A stretch of DNA of 8,786 nt from JAMCXS01 sp964459065 (GTDB lineage Bacteria > Acidobacteriota > Terriglobia > UBA7540): positions 1-8,786 of the forward strand of contig CAYWMN010000158.1 of NCBI GenBank assembly GCA_964459065.1, in the 5' to 3' direction. Within the stretch, counting starts at the first letter, position 1, and each line of letters opens with the position of its first letter. Under the pieces are notes generated by a model. It was not told the DNA's origin. It saw only the letters and a program-made list of their open reading frames with translations, and made no database searches. The position numbers were made by a program, and so were the translations under genes. Below are positions 1 through 6,459 of this stretch, in pieces.

Positions 1-109
1 GCTGAACTCAAACTGCCCGACCATGAGCGTGAACAGGCATTTCGACCTGCGCTGCGGGCTGATGTACGACCAGACCGGCGCGGTGACCGAAGCCGAAGCC
101 ACGGTCTAG
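1..109 (+). CDS. C-terminal fragment of an unidentified, possibly TPR-containing protein (5' end outside window)
   Basis: A reading frame enters from the left edge (first full codon at base 2) and ends at TAG 107-109, leaving 35 visible residues. The section HFDLRCGLMYDQTGAVTEAE resembles helix A and the start of helix B of a tetratricopeptide repeat (aromatic-D-L, Y-D-x-T-G, then an acidic-alanine stretch). The chain stops a few residues into what would be helix B, so the repeat looks cut short. Third codon positions are almost all G or C, which supports coding and matches the small gene at 195-527 rather than the genes further right. The stop is followed after 24 bases by a strong hairpin. 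The function of the whole protein cannot be told. The TPR reading is an inference from one partial repeat. Confidence 0.4.
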   Translation, partial: LNSNCPTMSVNRHFDLRCGLMYDQTGAVTEAEATV

Positions 110-133
110 GTTAAAACAGCGACATCCAACCAG

Positions 134-165
134 GCGGCCGCGGGCATGTGATGGCTCGCGGCCGC
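134..165 (+). terminator. Strong GC-rich hairpin, possible terminator without a U-tract
   Basis: GCGGCCGCG at 134-142 is perfectly complementary to CGCGGCCGC at 157-165. The pairing extends inward through one G-U and two Watson-Crick pairs to give a 12-bp stem (134-145 with 154-165) around an 8-base loop. It lies 24 bases after the stop of the left-edge gene and 29 bases before the ATG at 195. No T-run follows, so it is not a classical intrinsic terminator. It may end or stabilise the upstream mRNA, or be an intergenic repeat unit. The pairing is certain; the role is inferred. Confidence 0.5.
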
Positions 166-194
166 AGACGCGGCGACGCCGCACGGGGGGGCAT

Positions 195-527
195 ATGGAC
201 GACGTGAAAAAAGAACTCGAAGAGCAAACGCCCCTCATCCTCGGCGAGATGACCCGGCCAACCCTGAAAGGCGAACCCCTGCGCCTTTTGCCCGACAACC
301 TCAACCTGCAGCTGCGGCTCGGCGGTGTCTACCTGGCCAAGGGGGACGCCTCGGCGGCCCGAGACATCTTCCGCCAGGTTACCGACAGCTTCCCACACTC
401 CGATCGGGCCTGGGCGTCCCTGGGGCTCCTGGACGCCTTTACCATCGGAGCTGAAAGCATCGCCGAGCAGGAGGACCTAATCCGGCGGATCGCCAACGTG
501 CGCGTGCCGCGCGCTGCTGCTGCCTGA
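195..527 (+). CDS. Small TPR-like protein, function unknown
   Basis: This encodes 110 residues. The start ATG at 195 follows a G-run (185-191) that could act as a weak Shine-Dalgarno sequence. Residues about 37-78 carry one tetratricopeptide-like unit: N-L-x-L-x-L-G-x-x-Y-L-x-x-G-D-x-x-A-A-R-x-x-F, then a D-S-F-P turn, then A-W-A-S-L-G-L-L as the first helix of a second unit. The C-terminus is a short polyalanine tail. There is no signal peptide or membrane segment. TPR units mediate protein-protein contacts, and one and a half units in 110 residues suggests either a small adaptor or the remains of a longer TPR protein. By hand count about 80% of third codon positions are G or C, versus roughly 60% at the start of the aldo/keto reductase. 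It converges on the DUF481 gene, with 39 bases between the stops. I do not recognise a named family. Confidence 0.55.
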   Translation: MDDVKKELEEQTPLILGEMTRPTLKGEPLRLLPDNLNLQLRLGGVYLAKGDASAARDIFRQVTDSFPHSDRAWASLGLLDAFTIGAESIAEQEDLIRRIANVRVPRAAAA

Positions 528-566
528 CGCTTGATCTGTGCCGGGCGGGCTCAAGACCGGCCTGCG

Positions 567-1664
567 TCAGAAGTTGAAGCCAATCCCTGTGCTTAAGAGA
601 AGATCATTCTTTTCAGTTCCGGGTAAAGGGTTGCTCAGAAAATGGTCGGTGAATCCCACCTGGAATGAAAGCCGGGGCGAAATGGGCGAGCTGATTGAGT
701 TGATGGTATCGAACCGATAGTCGCCGCCGGAGCTGAAGCTTGGATAAACATTCAGTTGGTGGTTAAAGCTAAGGCGTTTGAAGATGTTCAAGGTTAACTT
801 CTCTCCGACCAGCCCTTCCGCATTGTTCCTGAACAGGATCCCTCCGGTCTGATCGGCCGCGGCGGGGAAGAAATGCTCTTTCACGTAGTTGACGCCGGTT
901 CGGATGCTGAAGGATAACCATGGATATTGGACCAGATCGCGCCCGATTCCGCCGCCGTAAGTCTGGCGCAACCGAAGGTTCTGCGGTTCAATGTGGTCAA
1001 ACTGCGCCTGAACGAAAAGGAAGTTGTGCCGGTTGCGGCTGAAAAAGAAGTCCTGCCGGAACTCTGTTGTCAAGGTGTTGGCGCTGCTGGTCACCCCTGA
1101 TGGGCTTTTGACGTTGACGAAGGACATGTTGAGCGAGTAGTGCGAGCGCATGTGGGGCGCAAAGCCCGGCAACTTGGGTTCAACCCTCACGGCGTCCAAC
1201 CCGAGGCTGAGGGATCCCGACCGTCCGCTGGAGTGTTGAATGGCATAGCCGAAGTTTCCATTGGCTTTCCAATCGTCCCATGGCCTGTGTGTCCGTTCCG
1301 GACTCGCCGGGCGGTAGACTGCCTCTGGATACGCGGCTACGATGTCCTTCCTTTCAAGCGGAGTGTGAACTCCTCCGCCTTCCAGGCTCCAGGTGCCTGT
1401 TCCGGCCAGCACGAGGTGGCCATGCTCAGTCTTCCCGCTTTTCAGCATCACCACCACAAACGATTCGGTTGTGAAGGTCTCAATCTTCTTGGCCGGAATA
1501 GTGACATTTCCAAGAACTTCCGTCTTGAACACAACGCTGCCGCCCAGCATTCGTTCAAAGGTGCCGGTGAGCTTGTCGCCGTTCTTGAAATGGATGACCT
1601 CCGCCTGGCTGGGAGTGGCGATGGCGATCATCATAAGGAGAATTGCTGCCAAGCGTAGACGCAT
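567..1664 (-). CDS. DUF481-type outer-membrane beta-barrel protein
   Basis: This encodes 365 residues. The N-terminus is a clear Sec signal peptide: basic M-R-L-R, a hydrophobic stretch, and a likely cut after S-Q-A at residue 21. Residues about 24-110 form a small beta-rich region with two related pieces (F-K-N-G-D-K-L-T-G, then L-K-S-G-K-T-E-H-G), separated by a V-T-I-P-x-x-x-I segment. From about residue 130 to the end there are alternating hydrophobic and polar strands rich in aromatics, ending in G-F-N-F. A terminal phenylalanine is typical of proteins assembled by the BAM complex. This matches the DUF481 (YdiY-like) family, predicted to sit in the outer membrane; its substrate or role is not established. 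The start has GAGG (1673-1676) 8 bases upstream. The gene stands alone and diverges from the aldo/keto reductase. Family assignment is fairly sure; function is unknown. Confidence 0.8.
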   Translation of the reverse strand: MRLRLAAILLMMIAIATPSQAEVIHFKNGDKLTGTFERMLGGSVVFKTEVLGNVTIPAKKIETFTTESFVVVMLKSGKTEHGHLVLAGTGTWSLEGGGVHTPLERKDIVAAYPEAVYRPASPERTHRPWDDWKANGNFGYAIQHSSGRSGSLSLGLDAVRVEPKLPGFAPHMRSHYSLNMSFVNVKSPSGVTSSANTLTTEFRQDFFFSRNRHNFLFVQAQFDHIEPQNLRLRQTYGGGIGRDLVQYPWLSFSIRTGVNYVKEHFFPAAADQTGGILFRNNAEGLVGEKLTLNIFKRLSFNHQLNVYPSFSSGGDYRFDTINSISSPISPRLSFQVGFTDHFLSNPLPGTEKNDLLLSTGIGFNF

Positions 1665-1763
1665 GGTTGAAACCTCGGTTCGATTCTTGGAAGACTTTAA
1701 GCTATGACTATTGGCGGTTCCGTTTGAAGCGGCGGCCGCAATGACGGATATTTCATCACTTCA

Positions 1764-1793
1764 ATCTTAAAAATAGCTGTTGGCGATTCGCAA
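1764..1793 (-). promoter_or_regulatory. Candidate sigma-70-type promoter for the DUF481 gene
   Basis: Reading the minus strand, TTGCGA (1793-1788) is followed after 18 bases by TAAGAT (1769-1764). Both boxes are 4/6 matches to consensus. Transcription would start near 1757, giving a leader of about 90 bases. This is a pattern match only. Confidence 0.25.
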
Positions 1794-1820
1794 GTTAATC
1801 CTGGACGCGTTCTATATAAT
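1791..1820 (+). promoter_or_regulatory. Candidate promoter for the aldo/keto reductase (perfect -10 box)
   Basis: TATAAT lies at 1815-1820 inside tctatataattg. The hexamer at 18-base spacing, CAAGTT (1791-1796), is a poor -35 match, so the promoter may need an activator. The start point would be near 1827, leaving an untranslated leader of about 150 bases. Confidence 0.4.
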
Positions 1821-1979
1821 TGTAAACGGCTGTGGGGAAATGCAGCGTCCTGCTGGCCGGCCGGAACATCGAGCGGCTGGCGCCCTCAAAGGCGAGGCGG
1901 TTTTGACGCCAAGCCCACACAGGCGGCGCAAGCATCGGAGCGCGGAGCATGACTTTTCTGGAATCGATAGGAGGCGTGA

Positions 1980-2951
1980 ATGGAATTCAGGAATCTTCCG
2001 AACACTGACTTGAAAGTATCGCGTGTCTGTTTCGGGACCATGACATTTGGAGGGCAGACCGACGAAGCGACGGCCGGCAAGATGATGGACCTCTGCCTTG
2101 ACGCAGGAATTAATTTCTTTGACAGCGCCAATATCTATAACCACGGAAGAGCTGAGACGATTGTCGGAAAATTGCTTCGCGGGCGCCGCGATAAGACTGT
2201 TCTTGCGACGAAGGTTCGCGGGAAGATGGGGGAGGGGCCAGAAGAAGCCGGCCTTTCCCGCGCCGCCATTCATAAGGCAATGGACAGCAGCCTGAAGCGG
2301 CTGGGCACCGACTACGTTGACCTCTATTACCTTCACCAGCCGGATTATGACGTGCCGATTGAGGAGACCCTTGCGGCGATGCAGGAGTTGGTGGCGGCGG
2401 GGAAAGTGCGCTACCCGGCGGTTTCAAACTACGCCGCCTGGCAGGTGGCGGAGATTCACTGCCTGGCGCAAAAGAACGGGTTCAAGGCCCCTTACATTTC
2501 ACAGCCCATGTACAACTTGCTGGCCCGCGCCATTGAGGAAGAGTATTTGCCTTTTGCAAAGAAGTACGGCGTGGCGATTATTCCTTACAATCCGCTGGCG
2601 GGAGGATTGCTGACCGGAAAGCATCTGCGCGGAAAACAGCCGCTTGCGGGAAGCCGCTTTGACGGCAACCAGATGTACCTGAACCGGTACTGGCATGAAG
2701 ACTATTTTGCCGCGGTCGAGGATCTTCAAAAGGTGGCGCGCGAGGCAGGGAAGTCGGTGGTGGAACTTGCCTTCGCCTGGCTTCTCAGCCAGGAGCAGGT
2801 TGATTCGGTGATTCTGGGAGCCTCGCGGGTGGAGCAACTGGAGCAAAACCTCAAAGCCTGCGAAGGACCGCGCCTTGACGCTGCGGTGCTCGATCGCTGC
2901 GATGAAATCTGGCGGCGGCTGCGCGGCATCGTGCCTAAATATTCCCGCTGA
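1980..2951 (+). CDS. Aldo/keto reductase
   Basis: This encodes 323 residues, a usual length for the family. The ATG is preceded by a full AGGAGG (1969-1974) with 5-base spacing, so the start is secure. The fold is a TIM barrel that uses NADPH to reduce aldehydes or ketones. The catalytic tetrad is complete: Asp48 and Tyr53 in F-D-S-A-N-I-Y, Lys78 in A-T-K, and His119 in Y-Y-L-H-Q. Further signatures are L-K-R-L-G-T-D-Y-V-D-L (105-115) and, near the C-terminus, the cofactor-binding V-I-L-G-A-S-R-x-x-Q-L-E-x-N-L. The usual K-V-R-Y-I-G-V-S-N reads K-V-R-Y-P-A-V-S-N here, a mild variation. The protein is cytoplasmic, with no signal peptide. The substrate cannot be told from sequence or neighbours. 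The gene is probably monocistronic, converging on the MBL-fold gene only 18 bases away. Confidence 0.93.
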   Translation: MEFRNLPNTDLKVSRVCFGTMTFGGQTDEATAGKMMDLCLDAGINFFDSANIYNHGRAETIVGKLLRGRRDKTVLATKVRGKMGEGPEEAGLSRAAIHKAMDSSLKRLGTDYVDLYYLHQPDYDVPIEETLAAMQELVAAGKVRYPAVSNYAAWQVAEIHCLAQKNGFKAPYISQPMYNLLARAIEEEYLPFAKKYGVAIIPYNPLAGGLLTGKHLRGKQPLAGSRFDGNQMYLNRYWHEDYFAAVEDLQKVAREAGKSVVELAFAWLLSQEQVDSVILGASRVEQLEQNLKACEGPRLDAAVLDRCDEIWRRLRGIVPKYSR

Positions 2952-2952
2952 G

Positions 2953-2972
2953 AGGCCCCTGCAGGCTTTTTA
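2953..2972 (+). terminator. Weak intrinsic terminator candidate between convergent genes
   Basis: AGGCC (2953-2957) can pair with GGCTT (2964-2968), with one G-U pair and a 6-base loop, and is followed by TTTA. It starts just after the reductase stop and runs into the stop codon of the facing gene, so a transcript ending here would overlap the opposite message. The stem is short. Confidence 0.25.
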
Positions 2973-3917
2973 TGCCAGCAGCCACCTTGCCGGTTTCGAT
3001 CCCTGGATGCGTTGGACTTTGCCTTGCTGCTCAAGGCGGTCCATGTGTCCTTTGACGGGGAACATCGCGTAGATCCAGTTTTCCTGTGGCCAGTCGCCCA
3101 TGGCGCCGCCCAGAGCGTCAATCAACTGCCGCATCGCAAGTCCTTCCGGGGCCTTCGCGAGTTCTTGAAGAATCACCCGGTCGGCCTGGTCGACTGTCCG
3201 GCGCGATTCAGCGAGAAAGTCCCGGATCTCTTCCCCATGCATTTCAGGCCAGTGGCCGGAATAGAGCGCGTCCGCCGGCAGGTGTTCAAAGTAGCGGATC
3301 GTGGAAAGATACGCGTCAATCTGGTAGTACGTTACCGGCAGAGCCATTTCGCCGGTCGCTTTGGGACAGCCTCGTCCCTGGACCGAATCCCCGCTGAATA
3401 ACGCGTGGTTCTTGGAGTCAAACAATGCCAGATGCCCGCGTGAGTGTCCCGGGACGTGCAGGACTTCAAGGTACCAATCGTCGGCCAAATGGATTTTTTC
3501 ACCCCCGGCAAAGCACAGGTCCATGTGGCGAGGCTTTCCGGCCTCGGGCGAGGAGAGCACGTCCAGGCCGACGCTATGTTCTTTCTGGAGAAAGTTGTAG
3601 CGAAGGGAGAAGAGTTTCAGCGGGTCTTCGACCAACTCACGGTCGGCCTCGCCGCAACTCAGCATGGTCTTGGGCGAGAGTTTCTTGATGCTGTCATTGC
3701 CGCCCTGATGGTCCAGGTCGGCGTGGGTGGTTACGGCGAGCGTCAGCTGCTCCGGTTTGATTTTCAACTTCTCCAGGAAAGGGAAAATCGTCTCTTCGGG
3801 CGTTTGGGCGGTTCCAGTATCCACCAGCACAATGTTGTCGCCCACAAACAGATATTGGAAAAGGTTGCGCCCTCCGTAAAGGGATTCAATTCGGTAGACC
3901 TTAGGATAAAGTTCCAT
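2970..3917 (-). CDS. Metallo-beta-lactamase-fold hydrolase with C-terminal winged-helix-like extension
   Basis: This encodes 315 residues from the ATG at 3917. An in-frame GTG at 3929 would add four residues, but GGAG at 3924-3927 is correctly spaced for the ATG and would lie inside the coding region of the GTG form. Metal-site residues are in order: H65-A-D67-L-D69-H70, His158 in P-G-H-S-R-G-H, Asp177 in F-S-G-D-S, and His222 in Y-S-G-H-W. The second position of the HxHxDH motif is Asp, a variant I know from other MBL-fold proteins; it may change metal affinity. Residues about 240-315 look like a small helical winged-helix domain ending in A-R-W-L-L-A, as in LACTB2-like hydrolases. The protein is probably a cytoplasmic zinc-dependent thioester, lactone or phosphoester hydrolase; the substrate is unknown. 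It lies 148 bases downstream of the sulfatase on the same strand, so co-transcription is possible. Confidence 0.85.
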   Translation of the reverse strand: MELYPKVYRIESLYGGRNLFQYLFVGDNIVLVDTGTAQTPEETIFPFLEKLKIKPEQLTLAVTTHADLDHQGGNDSIKKLSPKTMLSCGEADRELVEDPLKLFSLRYNFLQKEHSVGLDVLSSPEAGKPRHMDLCFAGGEKIHLADDWYLEVLHVPGHSRGHLALFDSKNHALFSGDSVQGRGCPKATGEMALPVTYYQIDAYLSTIRYFEHLPADALYSGHWPEMHGEEIRDFLAESRRTVDQADRVILQELAKAPEGLAMRQLIDALGGAMGDWPQENWIYAMFPVKGHMDRLEQQGKVQRIQGSKPARWLLA

Positions 3918-3923
3918 GCCAAT

Positions 3924-3927
3924 CTCC
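3924..3927 (-). promoter_or_regulatory. Ribosome binding site that fixes the MBL-fold gene start
   Basis: On the minus strand GGAG sits 6 bases before the ATG at 3917. Nothing similar precedes the alternative GTG at 3929. This favours a protein beginning M-E-L-Y-P-K-V-Y. Confidence 0.65.
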
Positions 3928-4065
3928 ACTCAGCACCATTTTGAATTTTGAGACCACCGGGCAAAAATCATCATCACTTCATCTCATTTTCGGCCTGCCT
4001 ATTTTTGCACGAACAAGCTACCGTTGAAAATCTTTGCGTGTTCTTGCCCAATCAAGCTCGCCGGA

Positions 4066-5451
4066 TTATTCGGTCAGCATATCGAGCGCCACCGGCGCAA
4101 TGGGCGGCGGCAAGAAGTCGCGGGTCTCGATCATCCACCGGCTGAGTTTAATTTGCAAAGCGTGGAGCGCTTTAGCGTAGGCCGGGTTTCCGGCAACATT
4201 GTTCATCTCGCCCGGGTCCTTTTGAAGATCGTAGAATTCCACTTCGGGCCGCGGCTTGGCAAAGTAGCGCCGGGCGAGCGCCGGGCGGAGCTTCCCGATG
4301 CGGTGAAGGTGCTCGATGGATCGCCAGCTTGGAGACCGTGCAATATCGCTGAGCGGCCGGTAAGGCTCCTGCGGCAGGTAGTTGTGAATCAGTTTGAAGC
4401 GGGTGGTTCGGACGCACCGGATCAAATCCAAATGCGTGTGGTAATTGCGCTCGGCGTAAATTGCTTCCCGCTGTTGATATTTTTCTCCCGTCATCAGGCC
4501 CAGAAAGCTGGGGCCGTCCATGGCCCGGGGAATGGGGACGCCCGCGGCCTCGAGCCAGGTTGGCGCAAGATCGACCAGCGAAACCAGTTCTGAGGTGACG
4601 GCGCCGGGCTTTATCTTTCCCGGCCATCGAGCGATCAGAGGGACCTGAAGTCCCGGGTCGTAGAGCGTGCCTTTTGCTCCCGGAAAGGCCATGCCCTGGT
4701 CGCTGGTGAAAATGAGCAGGGTGTTTTCGGTCAGGCCATGTTGGTCAAGAAGCGCGAGCACTTTTCCGATTCGAGCATCCAACCGCTCGATGGCGTCGTA
4801 GTAATGGCTCAGGTCCCTTCGGACACCCGGGCTATCGGGAAGAAAGCTGGGAACCTTCACCTCAGAACGCGTATTGTGAATGGGATAATGCTCTCCGGGC
4901 AGGTAGGGGCGATGGGGATCGTGATAGCCGATGTGGAGAAAAAACGGCCGATCCTTGGGTCGTGCGTCAAAAAAGGTGCGGATGGGCCGGTGATGCCCCT
5001 GGAAATCCCAGCGCTTCCAGAACGCGAGGCCCTGGTGGACCTTTTTGAAGGCGCCGGTGTAATAGCCGCGCGGTTTTAGATACTCGAGAATCGTTTTCTG
5101 CCCGGGCGGCATGGGGGAATGAAAGCGCGAGGTTCCGGTTTCATGTGGCGACTCCCCTGTCAAAATGGCGGAGCGGCTGGGACTGCAGGAGGGAGAAGGC
5201 GCAAATCCCCGGTTAAAACGCAGTCCTTCCCGGGCCAGACGGTCGATGTTGGGCGTATGCAGGAACTTGTTTCCATAACAACCGGCGTCCGGATAGCTTT
5301 GATCATCGGATATAAGAAAGACGAAGTTAGGGATGGATGTCTTTCCGGGGCGGGGCGGCCCGGGCAGGGAAGAGCTTGGCCGATAACGGCCCAGCGCGCC
5401 CACGCCTCCCAGTCCATAACTCACATCTTTGATGAAGTCTCTTCGATTCAT
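4066..5451 (-). CDS. Tat-exported type I sulfatase (arylsulfatase / heparan N-sulfatase-like)
   Basis: This encodes 461 residues. The N-terminus M-N-R-R-D-F-I-K followed by a glycine-rich weakly hydrophobic stretch is a twin-arginine signal, so the folded enzyme should act in the periplasm or on the cell surface. The alkaline-phosphatase-like sulfatase core follows: S-D49-D50-Q metal ligands, then C89-S-P-S-R93, the C-x-P-S-R signature whose cysteine is oxidised to formylglycine. Next are K137-V-H139, H177-D-P-H180, and T-S-D251-Q252-G with A-K260. Gln252 stands where many family members have Asn or His. The F-P-G-A-K-G-T-L-Y-D-P-G block recalls N-sulfoglucosamine sulfohydrolases. It should hydrolyse sulfate esters or N-sulfates, probably on polysaccharides. 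No formylglycine-generating enzyme is in the window. AGGGGG precedes the ATG by about 9 bases. Family is certain; substrate is inferred. Confidence 0.93.
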   Translation of the reverse strand: MNRRDFIKDVSYGLGGVGALGRYRPSSSLPGPPRPGKTSIPNFVFLISDDQSYPDAGCYGNKFLHTPNIDRLAREGLRFNRGFAPSPSCSPSRSAILTGESPHETGTSRFHSPMPPGQKTILEYLKPRGYYTGAFKKVHQGLAFWKRWDFQGHHRPIRTFFDARPKDRPFFLHIGYHDPHRPYLPGEHYPIHNTRSEVKVPSFLPDSPGVRRDLSHYYDAIERLDARIGKVLALLDQHGLTENTLLIFTSDQGMAFPGAKGTLYDPGLQVPLIARWPGKIKPGAVTSELVSLVDLAPTWLEAAGVPIPRAMDGPSFLGLMTGEKYQQREAIYAERNYHTHLDLIRCVRTTRFKLIHNYLPQEPYRPLSDIARSPSWRSIEHLHRIGKLRPALARRYFAKPRPEVEFYDLQKDPGEMNNVAGNPAYAKALHALQIKLSRWMIETRDFLPPPIAPVALDMLTE

Positions 5452-5647
5452 CAGGTTTCGCCCCCTAATCAGGTCTCAAAGTGGTCTAGACGCTTCCACA
5501 GATCCACCTAGGCCTATCAATTTATGACAGGATGCATGAAGATGAAAGGACTATATCGGCTGCCTGCGTGCAGAAGTTTGCATGTGAGTTACAGAAATCC
5601 TCCACCGAAGCTGAAAACGCCGGGAATCTTGCTGGCTACCGTCCGTG

Positions 5648-5676
5648 TTGATTTTTGCCTGCTGCTTTGATAGCTT
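5648..5676 (+). promoter_or_regulatory. Candidate promoter for the ErpA-like gene
   Basis: TTGATT (5648-5653) is followed after 17 bases by TAGCTT (5671-5676). The -35 box is good and the -10 box is poor. The start point would be near 5683, about 37 bases before the ATG at 5720. The rest of the 268-base gap 5452-5719 shows no gene, and no clear leftward promoter for the sulfatase was found in it. Confidence 0.3.
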
Positions 5677-5708
5677 AAAAGGGAGCATAGATGGTCACTT
5701 ATCCCAAA

Positions 5709-5713
5709 AGGAG
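5709..5713 (+). promoter_or_regulatory. Ribosome binding site that fixes the ErpA start
   Basis: AGGAG, within AAAAGGAG, lies 6 bases before the ATG at 5720. An in-frame GTG at 5645 would add 25 residues that do not look like the family. That GTG also overlaps the likely -35 region. Confidence 0.8.
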
Positions 5714-5719
5714 TTTCGT

Positions 5720-6046
5720 ATGGCTCTTGAACTTACGCCGCATGCAGTCGATAAGGTGAAGGAAATCCTGTCTCAACAGAATCCTACCCCATCGGGTCTT
5801 CGCGTCTCAGTAGTAGGTGGAGGTTGCTCTGGCTTTTCATACCAGATGAATTTTGAGAACGAGACGAACCCTATCGACAAGGTTTTCGAATTTGAAGGCT
5901 TGAAGGTTTTTGTAGACCAGGCCTCGCTCATGTACCTGAATGGGACAAAAATTGATTTTGTTGAGAGCCTGGAAGGTTCCGGCTTCAAGTTTGAGAATCC
6001 TAACGTCAAGTCGACTTGCGGCTGTGGAAGTTCCTTCAGCGCCTAG
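5720..6046 (+). CDS. erpA: A-type iron-sulfur cluster carrier, ErpA-like
   Basis: This encodes 108 residues, the normal length for the HesB/IscA/ErpA family. The three cluster-binding cysteines are present: Cys36 in G-G-G-C-S-G-F, and Cys100 and Cys102 in K-S-T-C-G-C-G-S-S-F. The G-G-G-C-S-G-F block and the T-C-G-C-G-S-S-F-S ending match ErpA more closely than IscA, which usually has S-G-C-S-G-M and E-C-G-C-G. These proteins are cytoplasmic; they take clusters from a scaffold and hand them to apo-enzymes, including those of isoprenoid synthesis. No iscS, iscU, suf or ferredoxin gene is next to it, so it appears to be a stand-alone unit. The start is chosen from the Shine-Dalgarno sequence. 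A structured hairpin lies 12 bases past the stop. Family is certain; the ErpA rather than IscA label is likely. Confidence 0.93.
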   Translation: MALELTPHAVDKVKEILSQQNPTPSGLRVSVVGGGCSGFSYQMNFENETNPIDKVFEFEGLKVFVDQASLMYLNGTKIDFVESLEGSGFKFENPNVKSTCGCGSSFSA

Positions 6047-6058
6047 CATCGATCTAAA

Positions 6059-6106
6059 CGTCCGGAGGAGCAATGTGGCTGGGCGAACCGGCCCGTCTTC
6101 CGGACG
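6059..6106 (+). terminator. Two-tier hairpin downstream of erpA, possible terminator or 3' stabiliser
   Basis: CGTCCGGAGGA (6059-6069) pairs with TCTTCCGGACG (6096-6106) over 11 bp with one G-U. Inside it, GGCTGG (6077-6082) pairs with CCGGCC (6088-6093) around the loop GCGAA, again with one G-U. The two stems are separated by an asymmetric internal loop of 7 and 2 bases. It starts 12 bases after the erpA stop. No T-run follows, so termination would not be of the standard intrinsic type. The pairing is seen directly; the role is inferred. Confidence 0.5.
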
Positions 6107-6459
6107 CCGCGTTCTTGCCCATCACTCGCCAGGTTCTTAACCCCCTCAAGGGCGGGCGGGAATAGTTTGCGTTGCGCCGCGGGATGTCGAAGTGTTGCGG
6201 CGGATTATCACGGAGTGCCGGGAAGTGGCGCTGCATGTGATCGGCGCTGGTTTCGACCCCGGCCCTCGATGGTCTATTTCAGCCTCTTTGAGAACTCGCA
6301 CTACCTTATTGACCTTCCAAAACAGCGTTGCCGGTATCGGGCCTGAGCTTCGGCTTGTTGCCACCGCAGGCAGCAAGTGCGTGATGAGGTCCTGGGCGAG
6401 GATCGCTATCACCCGAGTGCCTGCTGCTATGCTGCTCCCCATTTTGTCTATCATTTCAG

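Larger units (their letters stand above)
1665..1979. other. Divergent intergenic region between DUF481 gene and aldo/keto reductase
   Basis: This is a 315-base gap between two divergently transcribed genes, so it should hold both promoters. The middle (about 1741-1825) is noticeably A+T-rich and contains a perfect TATAAT facing right and a weaker -35/-10 pair facing left. The open frames across it are not convincing, with no homology I recognise and no Shine-Dalgarno sequence. A NotI-type octamer GCGGCCGC occurs at 1732-1739. No riboswitch, RNA gene or repeat was recognised. Confidence 0.6.

Noticed and set aside
540..561. Hairpin between the convergent TPR and DUF481 genes (GCCGG with CCGGC)
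   Set aside because: The stem is only 5 bp with a 12-base loop and no T-run; in GC-rich sequence this is expected by chance.
1812..2336. Minus-strand open frame of 174 residues overlapping the reductase start
   Set aside because: It lies opposite a gene with a complete catalytic tetrad and perfect ribosome site, and its protein shows no recognisable family.
4066..5451. Gln252 of the sulfatase as a sign of lost activity
   Set aside because: Asp-Gln at this site is known in other sulfatases, and the formylglycine cysteine and other metal ligands are intact.
5645..5719. N-terminal extension of the ErpA-like protein from GTG 5645
   Set aside because: The added residues do not match the family, there is no ribosome site for the GTG, and AGGAG points to the ATG at 5720.
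4040..6131. Shared sequence GTTCTTGCCCA near 4040 and near 6110
   Set aside because: An 11-base exact match is expected several times by chance in a window of this size, and the flanking similarity is loose.
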